From contig JAHYZB010000018.1 of the NCBI GenBank assembly GCA_019424645.1, positions 1-23,749 of the forward strand: 23,749 bases of DNA, written 5' to 3'. Both the position numbers and the translations under genes were made by a program. Source of the DNA: Oxalobacter formigenes. Its GTDB lineage: Bacteria; Pseudomonadota; Gammaproteobacteria; Burkholderiales; Burkholderiaceae_D. Position 1 is the first letter of the stretch, and each line of letters starts with the position of its first letter. This document shows, one piece after another, positions 1 to 6,140 of this stretch. The notes under the pieces are model-generated. The model worked only from the letters and a program-made list of their open reading frames with translations. It made no database searches and had not been told where the DNA came from.

Positions 1-693
1 TTTTTTCCAGTCACCACATTCAGCATTTGATAAGAGTGGAGGAGTGATTTCCACTCCATCCAGCCTGGGCTCGAAAATCACCTCAACCTTGTTTGCCGAT
101 TCATTCGGAACAATCCTGATATCAATCTTTTTTTCATTCAAAAGGAGACCGTCAGGACCTGCATTATAGGGCTTCAAAGGCTCTGCATCGAAAGCGGCTG
201 CATCGAAAGGCATTGTTTTGAAGACATTTCTGTCCAGAATGACATTTCCCCTGATATCGTGAACTCCCGCATCCTGTATCTGGCGAATAAACAACCATAG
301 CTCTTTTTGTGAGAAAACAGGATCTCCGCTACCTTTTATAATCAGGTCGCCATATAAAACACCATCTTCAAGCTTTCCCGAGATGTATGCACCGGTTTTC
401 CATGTATAAGACGGGCCCAGCAACTCAAGCGCCGCATAGGTGGTAAGCACCTTCATCGTCGAAGCCGGGGCAAAAGCGATATCGGCATTATGAGTCAGCC
501 TGGTACTATCTGAATCCACTTGTCCAATTACGATCCCGACCGAATTTTCCGGTATGCCTGCCAGTTCGAGTTCATATTTAATTGAAGACGGCAGTTCCTG
601 CGCAAAAACAGGCAATGCCAGCACAAGAAACCATCCGGAAAACCATTTTCGGCTGAATGCGGTTGTTTTTCTCATTTTCCAAGGTTGTTCCAT
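1..693 (-). CDS. dacB: D-alanyl-D-alanine carboxypeptidase/endopeptidase, PBP4 (DacB) family, C-terminus outside window
   Basis: This is a periplasmic penicillin-binding protein of the class C low-molecular-mass type, which trims or cleaves peptidoglycan cross-links. I translated the minus strand by hand: 231 residues are visible and the reading frame runs off position 1. A signal peptide (basic start, hydrophobic stretch around residues 20-30, cleavage near VFA|QE) precedes the catalytic S-x-x-K motif, seen as S78-T-M-K81 within APASTMK. A later KGSGDP motif is typical of PBP4. The SxN and KTG motifs would lie in the missing part. Two starts are possible, ATG at 693 or ATG at 675 (MRKTT...); the second gives a more ordinary signal peptide and neither has a clear ribosome binding site. 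It is divergent from feoA with 112 bases between them. Family assignment is secure; the symbol is less so. Confidence 0.88.
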   Translation of the reverse strand, partial: MEQPWKMRKTTAFSRKWFSGWFLVLALPVFAQELPSSIKYELELAGIPENSVGIVIGQVDSDSTRLTHNADIAFAPASTMKVLTTYAALELLGPSYTWKTGAYISGKLEDGVLYGDLIIKGSGDPVFSQKELWLFIRQIQDAGVHDIRGNVILDRNVFKTMPFDAAAFDAEPLKPYNAGPDGLLLNEKKIDIRIVPNESANKVEVIFEPRLDGVEITPPLLSNAECGDWKK

Positions 694-745
694 AGTTGTT
701 TGTCGCGAGGGGGGAATCACTTTAACGCAAGCTTAGACCTGACTG

Positions 746-775
746 TTGTATTTTACAAAGAGAAACGTTTATAAT
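746..775 (+). promoter_or_regulatory. Candidate sigma-70 promoter of the feo operon
   Basis: TTGTAT (746-751) and a consensus TATAAT (770-775) are separated by 18 bases, 30 bases before the feoA start. The predicted transcript start (about 782) falls inside the Fur-box-like sequence, leaving a leader of only about 25 bases with no Shine-Dalgarno sequence. Inferred from sequence match only. Confidence 0.6.
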
Positions 776-793
776 TGAGAATAATTATCATTC
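775..793 (+). promoter_or_regulatory. Fur-box-like operator in front of feoA
   Basis: The run TTGAGAATAATTATCATTC contains the AATNATTATCATT core of the Fur consensus (GATAATGATAATCATTATC) and directly follows the TATAAT of the feo promoter. Bound Fur would block transcription when Fe(II) is plentiful. Fur itself is encoded at 7560-7991. The site is imperfect, so this is a strong inference, not a proof. Confidence 0.65.
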
Positions 794-805
794 ATAAATA
801 AATTC

Positions 806-1108
806 ATGAGCCTTGCTCTTCTTAAAAACTTGTCAGCCCCTGTTGAGGAACCGATTGATAATCTGGCGCAACTCAAAAAAGGCGATGCAGCGATCATTAT
901 CGGTTTTGCCGACGATGACGAGGCTCTTTTCATGAAGACAAGACTGCAAGAGCTTGGTTTCTTGCCTGGTGAAAAAATAGTGGTTCACGCCGAGGCCTTC
1001 CCAGGAAGAGACCCGATGGCTATCCGTGTCGGCAATTCCATTTTTGCGCTTCGTCGTTTCGAAGCCGAAAAAATCCGCGTCGTACAGGCGAGCAACAACG
1101 CTGACTGA
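806..1108 (+). CDS. feoA: Ferrous iron transport protein A (FeoA)
   Basis: FeoA is a small cytoplasmic SH3-like protein that assists the FeoB GTPase/permease in Fe(II) uptake. The 100-residue product shows the family pattern: LAQLKKGDAAIIIGF at about residues 20-34, then the RLQELGFLPGEKIVVHAEAFPGRDPMAIRVGNSIFALRRFEAEKI core that forms the beta barrel. It carries about 20 extra N-terminal residues compared with the minimal 75-residue FeoA. The start is ATG 806; no Shine-Dalgarno sequence precedes it, only an AT-rich stretch. It is first in the operon, 23 bases before feoB, and is probably Fur-repressed through the 775-793 site. Confidence 0.9.
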   Translation: MSLALLKNLSAPVEEPIDNLAQLKKGDAAIIIGFADDDEALFMKTRLQELGFLPGEKIVVHAEAFPGRDPMAIRVGNSIFALRRFEAEKIRVVQASNNAD

Positions 1109-1131
1109 TCCGCTCAGGAAATCCATTCGCA

Positions 1132-2964
1132 ATGAGCCATCCTCTTTCCATTGCCCTGATCGGCAATCCCAATTGCGGGAAAACAGCGCTTTTCAATCGC
1201 CTTACCGGTTCCCATCAAAAAGTCGCCAATTATGCGGGAGTCACGGTTGAACGCAAGGAAGGTTCTCTTACCACTGAAACCGGTCGGCAATTTCATATTA
1301 TCGACCTGCCGGGAATATACAGCCTGACGCCACTGTCCCAGGATGAAGAAATCACGCGAAGCGCACTGATTGACAAGACAAAAGACATTCCTATCGATGT
1401 GGTTGTGTTTGTTGCTGATGCAACGAATCTGAGAAGAAGTCTGAAGTTGATCCTGGATGTCATTCAATTGGGTTATCCAACTGTTCTGGCATTGAATATG
1501 ACTGACCTTGCCAGAAAAAGCGGGCAGGTCGTCGATCTCGACATATTGCAAAAAGAACTGGGTATCCCCGTTGTCGAAACCACTGCAATTCAGTCTAATG
1601 GCATCAAGCCCCTTCTCGACATTCTCCACAAACCCGAAGACCTCATCAACCGTCAATTATCGAAGAGTTCCAGTGAAACAGGCGATATAAAAAAAATACT
1701 GGGTGCGGCCATCACGAAAAATGCCGATACCTACTCGTTGAACCAGCGCATCGATGCTTTCGTCCTGCATCCCCTGCTGGGTCTTCCTATTCTTCTTGCC
1801 ATTCTGTTTTTCATGTTCCAGGCTGTTTTCAGCTGGGCAGAACTGCCAAAAGAATGGATCGAGGCTGGCGTCGAAAGTGTCGGCAGCTTTTTCACCGCCA
1901 TGCTTCCGGACGGAATACTGCGGAGTCTGGTCGTGGACGGAATTATTGCCGGGATGGGCAGTATTGTCGTTTTCCTGCCGCAAATCCTGATCCTGTTTTT
2001 CTTCATTCTGGTTCTTGAAGAATCAGGATACCTCCCCCGGGCAGCCTTTATGCTCGACAAACTAATGAGCAGCATCGGCCTCTCCGGTCATGCATTTATC
2101 CCCCTCCTATCCAGTTTTGCCTGTGCCGTTCCCGGCATCATGGCAACCCGGACAATCCGAAATAAAAAAGACAGAATCATTACCATTCTGATCGCCCCTC
2201 TTATGACCTGCTCGGCACGTTTGCCCGTTTATTCACTGATTATCGGCGCGTTCATTCCAAACAGGGCAATGGGGCTGTTCAATCTTCAGGGGCTAGTGCT
2301 TTTCTGCCTGTACATTTGCGGCATCATAGCGGCTATATTTGTCGCATGGATCATGAAACGGCTTGTCGGAAAAAACGAGTATCAGCCCCTTCTGATGGAA
2401 CTTCCATCTTACCATCTCCCTCAAATCAGGAATGTCGCCATTGGTTTATGGATACGGGCACGCATATTCCTGGTCAGGGTCAGTACGATTATTTTCGCCA
2501 CGTCCGTATTGTTATGGGCTTTGTCAACGTTCCCTTCGCCTCCCGAAGGGGCTGTCGGACCGGCTATTCAATACAGTTTTGCGGGACAACTCGGACATTT
2601 ACTTGAATATGTTGTCAAACCCATAGGCTTCAACTGGCAAATTGCAGTTGCCCTGATTCCGGCAATGGCGGCAAGGGAAATCGCCGTCAGCGCCCTGGGA
2701 ACGGTTTATGCACTTTCTGCGAGCGGAGATGATTTGTCCGTCGCACTCTCCTCGCTTCTTTCCTCGAACTGGAGTTTGCCGACTGCCCTGTCTCTGTTGG
2801 CATGGTTCGTTTTTGCGCCACAATGTTTTGCGACTTTAGGTGTCATCAAACGCGAAACGAATTCATGGTGGGTCATGATATTTGCTGCGGCTTACCTGTT
2901 TTGTCTGGCCTATCTGGCTTCATTTGCGACTTATCACATTGCCGGTTTTTTCCTGGGTTCGTGA
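1132..2964 (+). CDS. feoB: Ferrous iron transporter FeoB (GTPase/permease)
   Basis: FeoB is the inner-membrane Fe(II) transporter with an N-terminal G-protein domain. Visible G motifs are G1 GNPNCGKT (11-18), G2 around NYAGVTVE with T38, G3 DLPG (58-61) and G4 NMTD (122-125). A polytopic membrane region follows from about residue 213, with both gate-type segments (FACAVPGIMATRTI and APLMTCSARLPVYS) and the AAREIAVSALGTVYAL segment. At 610 residues it is shorter than the roughly 770-residue E. coli protein. Much of the difference is a short helical linker between the G domain and the first membrane segment. Short forms are, to my knowledge, common in Betaproteobacteria, so this is not a truncation. 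AGGAA at 1116-1120 serves as the ribosome binding site. The next gene starts 2 bases after the stop. Confidence 0.95.
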   Translation: MSHPLSIALIGNPNCGKTALFNRLTGSHQKVANYAGVTVERKEGSLTTETGRQFHIIDLPGIYSLTPLSQDEEITRSALIDKTKDIPIDVVVFVADATNLRRSLKLILDVIQLGYPTVLALNMTDLARKSGQVVDLDILQKELGIPVVETTAIQSNGIKPLLDILHKPEDLINRQLSKSSSETGDIKKILGAAITKNADTYSLNQRIDAFVLHPLLGLPILLAILFFMFQAVFSWAELPKEWIEAGVESVGSFFTAMLPDGILRSLVVDGIIAGMGSIVVFLPQILILFFFILVLEESGYLPRAAFMLDKLMSSIGLSGHAFIPLLSSFACAVPGIMATRTIRNKKDRIITILIAPLMTCSARLPVYSLIIGAFIPNRAMGLFNLQGLVLFCLYICGIIAAIFVAWIMKRLVGKNEYQPLLMELPSYHLPQIRNVAIGLWIRARIFLVRVSTIIFATSVLLWALSTFPSPPEGAVGPAIQYSFAGQLGHLLEYVVKPIGFNWQIAVALIPAMAAREIAVSALGTVYALSASGDDLSVALSSLLSSNWSLPTALSLLAWFVFAPQCFATLGVIKRETNSWWVMIFAAAYLFCLAYLASFATYHIAGFFLGS

Positions 2965-2966
2965 AT

Positions 2967-3233
2967 ATGCAGAATCTGATTGTCACCTGTATCATCATTT
3001 TCTCGGTCTGTATCCTTTACCGATACGGAGCCTCGTATGCGCTCAAATACCGCATACGGCATGGCCTATTCAAACTGTTCACTCTGATGAACGCCAACGG
3101 ACTCGCTAAAAAAATAAATCCTGAAAAGCTGAAAAACAATCTTCCCGACTGCTGCGGCTGCAGCAAATGCCCCCCGCAAAAAGAAACTGTTCATCCGATC
3201 CATATTGTCAAAAAAACGGATATGGACAAATAA
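2967..3233 (+). CDS. Small FeoB-linked Cys-rich single-pass membrane protein
   Basis: This 88-residue protein starts at ATG 2967, 2 bases after the feoB stop, so translation is probably coupled. One N-terminal membrane helix (about residues 3-22, LIVTCIIIFSVCILYRY) is followed by a basic stretch and then a Cys cluster, DCCGCSKCPP, near residue 66. It resembles the FeoB-associated Cys-rich membrane proteins of other phyla and the small unnamed ORFs found after feoB in Betaproteobacteria. No FeoC-like winged helix is visible. A role in iron delivery or redox sensing at FeoB is inference from position and the Cys cluster. The open frame extends back into feoB to 2802, but that part is a shadow of feoB. 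Confidence 0.75.
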   Translation: MQNLIVTCIIIFSVCILYRYGASYALKYRIRHGLFKLFTLMNANGLAKKINPEKLKNNLPDCCGCSKCPPQKETVHPIHIVKKTDMDK

Positions 3234-3327
3234 AATCCGGGTTTCACGTTTCTGACAAGTTGTTTGATTTCGATCTATCGACATATTTTGTGTTTTGGCA
3301 CAAAGCGGAAAAAAAAATTTCTTATAT
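3234..3327. other. Feo–groES intergenic stretch without a clear terminator
   Basis: About 120 bases separate the feo operon from the groE promoter. I see only a weak 6-bp hairpin (TTTGTG 3287-3292 / CACAAA 3299-3304), not followed by a T run, and an A9T3 tract (3309-3320) just upstream of the groE -35 that could act as an UP-like element. No gene is apparent. Read-through from feo into groE cannot be excluded. Confidence 0.5.
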
Positions 3328-3354
3328 CTTGAAATCTTTATGTGCCGCCCATAT
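3328..3354 (+). promoter_or_regulatory. Sigma-32 (heat-shock) type promoter of groESL
   Basis: CTTGAAA (3328-3334), 12 bases, then GCCCATAT (3347-3354) matches the RpoH consensus CTTGAAA-N11-16-CCCCATNT with a single -10 mismatch. Transcription would start near 3360, inside the CIRCE element. Known: sigma-32 drives groE in Proteobacteria. Inferred: it does so here. Confidence 0.8.
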
Positions 3355-3356
3355 AC

Positions 3357-3383
3357 TTAGCACTCATTGAAAGAGAGTGCTAA
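3357..3383 (+). promoter_or_regulatory. Perfect CIRCE operator (HrcA binding site)
   Basis: TTAGCACTC (3357-3365) and GAGTGCTAA (3375-3383) are separated by exactly 9 bases, the textbook CIRCE inverted repeat with both arms perfect. It abuts the sigma-32 -10, so HrcA would block initiation. The hrcA gene is not in this window. Confidence 0.95.
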
Positions 3384-3390
3384 CAATCTC

Positions 3391-3444
3391 TCCTGATCCT
3401 GATTTCAGGAAAAAAGATTCAAGGTGGCCTGAAACGTTCAGGCC
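3391..3444 (+). promoter_or_regulatory. Structured groES 5' leader with two hairpins
   Basis: The groES leader (about 128 bases) contains a small helix TCCTGA (3397-3402) / TCAGGA (3405-3410) and a perfect 8-bp hairpin GGCCTGAA (3426-3433) / TTCAGGCC (3437-3444) with a 3-base loop. TTTCAGG (3403-3409) can also pair with CCTGAAA (3428-3434), which would exclude both hairpins. No T run follows, so it is not a terminator. It could affect mRNA stability or act as a switch; that is speculation. Confidence 0.5.
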
Positions 3445-3487
3445 GTTATCCATAAAACATAAAACATTGATTTATAAGGAAATCATT

Positions 3488-3778
3488 ATGAAACTTCGTC
3501 CTTTGCAAGATCGTATCATTGTCAAACGCGTTGACCAGGAAAAAACCACCGCATCCGGTATCGTTATTCCGGATAATGCGGCAGAAAAGCCTGATCAAGG
3601 CGAGGTCATCGCTGTAGGCAATGGCAAAGTCCTGGAAGACGGCAAAGTTCTGCCACTTGACGTAAAAGTCGGCGACATCGTTCTTTTCGGAAAATATTCC
3701 GGCCAGACCGTCAAGGTTGACGGCGAAGAACTGCTCGTCATGCATGAATCCGACGTCATGGCAATTGTCCAGAACTGA
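3488..3778 (+). CDS. groES: Co-chaperonin GroES (Hsp10)
   Basis: GroES caps the GroEL ring and closes the folding chamber in the cytoplasm. The 96-residue product begins MKLRPLQDRIIVKRV. It contains the mobile-loop region EEKTTASGIVIP-like at about residues 17-31 (here QEKTTASGIVIPDNAAEKP) and ends in the VGDIVLFGKYSGQTVKVDGEELLVMHESDVMAIV fold. The start is ATG 3488, with AAGGA at 3476-3480 as ribosome binding site. An open frame extends upstream to 3377, but it overlaps CIRCE and is not real. Groesl is first in a two-gene operon under the sigma-32 and CIRCE sites upstream. Confidence 0.97.
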   Translation: MKLRPLQDRIIVKRVDQEKTTASGIVIPDNAAEKPDQGEVIAVGNGKVLEDGKVLPLDVKVGDIVLFGKYSGQTVKVDGEELLVMHESDVMAIVQN

Positions 3779-3788
3779 TCAAACATGC

Positions 3789-3808
3789 AAAAGCCTGAAA
3801 AGGCTTTT
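3789..3808 (+). promoter_or_regulatory. groES–groEL intergenic hairpin with GAAA tetraloop
   Basis: AAAAGCCT (3789-3796) and AGGCTTTT (3801-3808) form a perfect 8-bp stem closed by a GAAA (GNRA-type) tetraloop, 36 bases before groEL. The T run after it is short, so it may be a weak attenuator or an RNase processing/stability element that sets the GroEL:GroES ratio. The structure is seen in the sequence; the function is inferred. Confidence 0.6.
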
Positions 3809-3844
3809 CCAAAGGTATACAAACATTTAATTTAGGAGAATTTC

Positions 3845-5491
3845 ATGTCAGCTAAAGAAGTCGTATTCGGCGATAGCGGCCGTAACAAAATGGTTGAAGG
3901 CGTCAACATCCTGGCAGACGCCGTCAAGGTTACATTGGGACCAAAAGGCAGAAACGTCGTTCTGGAACGCACCTGGGGCGCCCCAACTATCACCAAGGAT
4001 GGTGTTTCCGTTGCCAAGGAAATCGAACTGAAAGACAAGCTCATGAACATGGGCGCACAGATGGTCAAGGAAGTCGCTTCCAAAACCAGTGACAACGCCG
4101 GCGACGGTACTACGACCGCTACGGTTCTGGCACAGGCCATCGTTCGCGAAGGCATGAAATACGTGGCTGCCGGCATGAATCCGATGGATCTGAAACGCGG
4201 TATCGACAAGGCTGTTGAAGCCACCATCGAGGAACTGAAAAAAATCGCAAAACCTTGCACCACCAGCAAGGAAATCGCACAGGTCGGTTCCATTTCCGCC
4301 AACAGCGATCACTCCATCGGTGAACGTATCGCCGAAGCCATGGAAAAAGTCGGCAAGGAAGGCGTCATCACCATTGAAGACGGCAAATCCCTGAATGACG
4401 AACTGGATATCGTCGAAGGTATGCAATTCGACCGTGGCTATCTGTCCCCATACTTCATCAACAATGCAGAAAAACAGACTGTCGCCATGGACAATCCTTT
4501 CATTCTGCTGTGTGAAAAGAAAATTTCCAATATCCGGGATCTTCTGCCAATTCTGGAACAGGTTGCCAAGGCCAGCCGTCCGCTGCTGATCATCGCTGAA
4601 GATATCGAAGGCGAAGCACTGGCCACCCTGGTTGTCAACAACATCCGTGGCATCCTGAAAACCTGCGCAGTCAAGGCTCCTGGCTTCGGCGACCGCCGCA
4701 AAGCCATGCTTGAAGACATCGCTATCCTCACCGGCGGTCAGGTTATTGCTGAAGAAGTCGGTCTGACTCTGGAAAACGTTACACTTGAACAACTTGGACA
4801 AGCCAAACGCATCGAAGTCAACAAGGAAAACACCACGATTATCGATGGTGCCGGCCAGGCTGATGCAATCGAAGCCCGTGTCAAACAGGTTCGCGTCCAG
4901 ATGGAAGAAGCCACTTCCGACTACGACAAGGAAAAACTGCAGGAACGTATTGCCAAACTGGCTGGTGGTGTTGCCGTCATCAAGGTCGGCGCCGCTACCG
5001 AAGTTGAAATGAAAGAAAAGAAAGCCCGCGTTGAAGATGCATTGCATGCAACCCGCGCAGCTGTTGAAGAAGGTATCGTCCCTGGTGGCGGTGTTGCCCT
5101 GCTGCGTGCCCGTGCCAACGCCAAGGTCAAGGCTGACAATGCTGATCAACAGGCTGGTATCAACATCGTTATGCGTTCCGTTGAAGAACCGCTGCGCATG
5201 ATTGTTCACAATGCTGGCGAAGAAGCTTCCGTCGTTGTCAACAAGGTCATGGATGGTTCCGGAAACTTCGGTTACAACGCTGCCAACGGCACTTATGGCG
5301 ACATGGTTGAAATGGGTGTTGTCGATCCAGCCAAGGTTACCCGTTCTGCATTGCAAAATGCCGCTTCGATTGCCGGATTGATGCTGACCACGGATTGCAT
5401 GGTCTATGACATCCCTGAAGAAAAAGCTGCTCCTGATATGGGTGGTATGGGCGGTATGGGTGGCATGGGCGGTATGGGCGGAATGATGTAA
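3845..5491 (+). CDS. groEL: Chaperonin GroEL (Hsp60)
   Basis: GroEL is the ATP-dependent double-ring folding chamber that works with GroES. The 548-residue product is full length. It shows the equatorial ATP site (LGPKGRNVVLERTWGAPTITKDGVSVAKEIEL at about 31-61 and AGDGTTTATVLAQAIV at about 85-101), the apical domain beginning EGMQFDRGYLSPYF, the EEGIVPGGGVALLRA equatorial segment, and the C-terminal GGM repeat tail that lines the cavity floor. The ribosome binding site is AGGAG (3834-3838), 6 bases from the ATG. It is co-transcribed with groES and followed by a strong terminator. A 502-codon open frame on the opposite strand is a shadow caused by codon bias. Confidence 0.98.
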   Translation: MSAKEVVFGDSGRNKMVEGVNILADAVKVTLGPKGRNVVLERTWGAPTITKDGVSVAKEIELKDKLMNMGAQMVKEVASKTSDNAGDGTTTATVLAQAIVREGMKYVAAGMNPMDLKRGIDKAVEATIEELKKIAKPCTTSKEIAQVGSISANSDHSIGERIAEAMEKVGKEGVITIEDGKSLNDELDIVEGMQFDRGYLSPYFINNAEKQTVAMDNPFILLCEKKISNIRDLLPILEQVAKASRPLLIIAEDIEGEALATLVVNNIRGILKTCAVKAPGFGDRRKAMLEDIAILTGGQVIAEEVGLTLENVTLEQLGQAKRIEVNKENTTIIDGAGQADAIEARVKQVRVQMEEATSDYDKEKLQERIAKLAGGVAVIKVGAATEVEMKEKKARVEDALHATRAAVEEGIVPGGGVALLRARANAKVKADNADQQAGINIVMRSVEEPLRMIVHNAGEEASVVVNKVMDGSGNFGYNAANGTYGDMVEMGVVDPAKVTRSALQNAASIAGLMLTTDCMVYDIPEEKAAPDMGGMGGMGGMGGMGGMM

Positions 5492-5518
5492 TTTCCTCTC
5501 TCAACCCCCGCATTATCT

Positions 5519-5551
5519 AAAAAGCCTGCAGGTTTTCCTGCAGGCTTTTTT
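5519..5551. terminator. Strong intrinsic terminator after groEL, probably bidirectional
   Basis: AAAAAGCCTGCAGG (5519-5532) pairs perfectly with CCTGCAGGCTTTTT (5537-5550) across a TTTT loop, with T runs on one side and A runs on the other. It ends groESL on the plus strand, and the A run also serves as T run for the MarR gene, whose stop codon (5550-5552) overlaps it. Confidence 0.95.
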
Positions 5552-6053
5552 ACATTGTAAAAGGCAACGGTTGCAATGCAAATTCCTCGTCTACCTGCTG
5601 AATGCTATGCAAGAGAATGTCCATGGATTCCCCCAATCGTATGAGATCGTCACTTTTCATTTGAGACAGGGCTTCAGGCAAGAACCCCCTCACAGGCTCG
5701 GGAGCCTTGTCCATCAATGACTTTCCTTTTTCAGTGAGTGATAAATTGACAATTCTCTGATCCGTTTCCTGACGGCTTTTGCAAATCATTTCTTTCTTTT
5801 CAAGCGCATCCAGAAGATTGCTGGCCGTCGTCTGGTGAATGGCAAGTTTTTTGGCCACCTCCCCAACCCGCAGTCCGGGAGCCACATCAATTTCTTTCAT
5901 TATCCAGAGCTGTGCTCCCGTAACGCCCAGCTGCTTTTCAACCCGCTGGGAATATTTCTGGGCAGCGCTCACAATAATCCGGAATTTCTGAAGGATCTCC
6001 AGATGGGAGAGTCCAGTGGAAGACTGTTGCGCCAATTCTGGTTTTCTGCTCAT
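5550..6053 (-). CDS. MarR-family transcriptional regulator
   Basis: This 167-residue protein has the MarR layout: N-terminal dimerisation helix, winged helix-turn-helix at about residues 60-105 (GLRVGEVAKKLAIHQTTASNLLDALEKKEMI), a wing with the D-x-R signature (RQETDQRIVNLSLTEKG), and a C-terminal dimerisation helix. I chose ATG 6053 (MSRKPELAQ); the longer frame to 6128 would run through the promoter palindrome. It is divergent from the ClC gene, with 87 bases between the two chosen starts. A palindrome at 6091-6108 lies between them and is a likely site for autoregulation and control of the neighbour. The ligand is unknown. The last codons run into the shared terminator. Confidence 0.85.
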   Translation of the reverse strand: MSRKPELAQQSSTGLSHLEILQKFRIIVSAAQKYSQRVEKQLGVTGAQLWIMKEIDVAPGLRVGEVAKKLAIHQTTASNLLDALEKKEMICKSRQETDQRIVNLSLTEKGKSLMDKAPEPVRGFLPEALSQMKSDDLIRLGESMDILLHSIQQVDEEFALQPLPFTM

Positions 6054-6090
6054 TAAAAATATTGCCCTGAAAAGTAAGATAAGCTTGAAA

Positions 6091-6108
6091 TATATTTGTC
6101 CAAATATA
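6091..6108. promoter_or_regulatory. 18-bp palindrome, candidate MarR operator
   Basis: TATATTTG-TC-CAAATATA is a perfect 8+2+8 inverted repeat between the divergent MarR and ClC genes. It overlaps a TATAAT (6105-6110) facing the ClC gene and a TTGGAC (-35-like, 6103-6098 on the minus strand, 16 bases before TATCTT) facing marR. One bound dimer could therefore repress both. MarR proteins typically bind palindromes of this size. Confidence 0.7.
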
Positions 6109-6140
6109 ATAATACGCAAAACAGCCAATTACTAGCCATC

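Noticed and set aside
554..736. 60-codon plus-strand frame near the dacB start
   Set aside because: Overlaps the antisense of the DacB signal peptide and has no homology I recognise.
1132..2964. FeoB as a truncated or broken gene because of its 610 residues
   Set aside because: All G motifs and both gate regions are present and the C-terminus is followed at once by a coupled gene; it is a short form.
3287..3304. Hairpin TTTGTG/CACAAA as feo terminator
   Set aside because: Only 6 bp, A/T-rich, and no T run follows; too weak to call.
3848..5356. 502-codon open frame opposite groEL
   Set aside because: It lies fully antisense to a certain gene; codon bias of groEL leaves the opposite frame free of stops. 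The translation has no recognisable domain.
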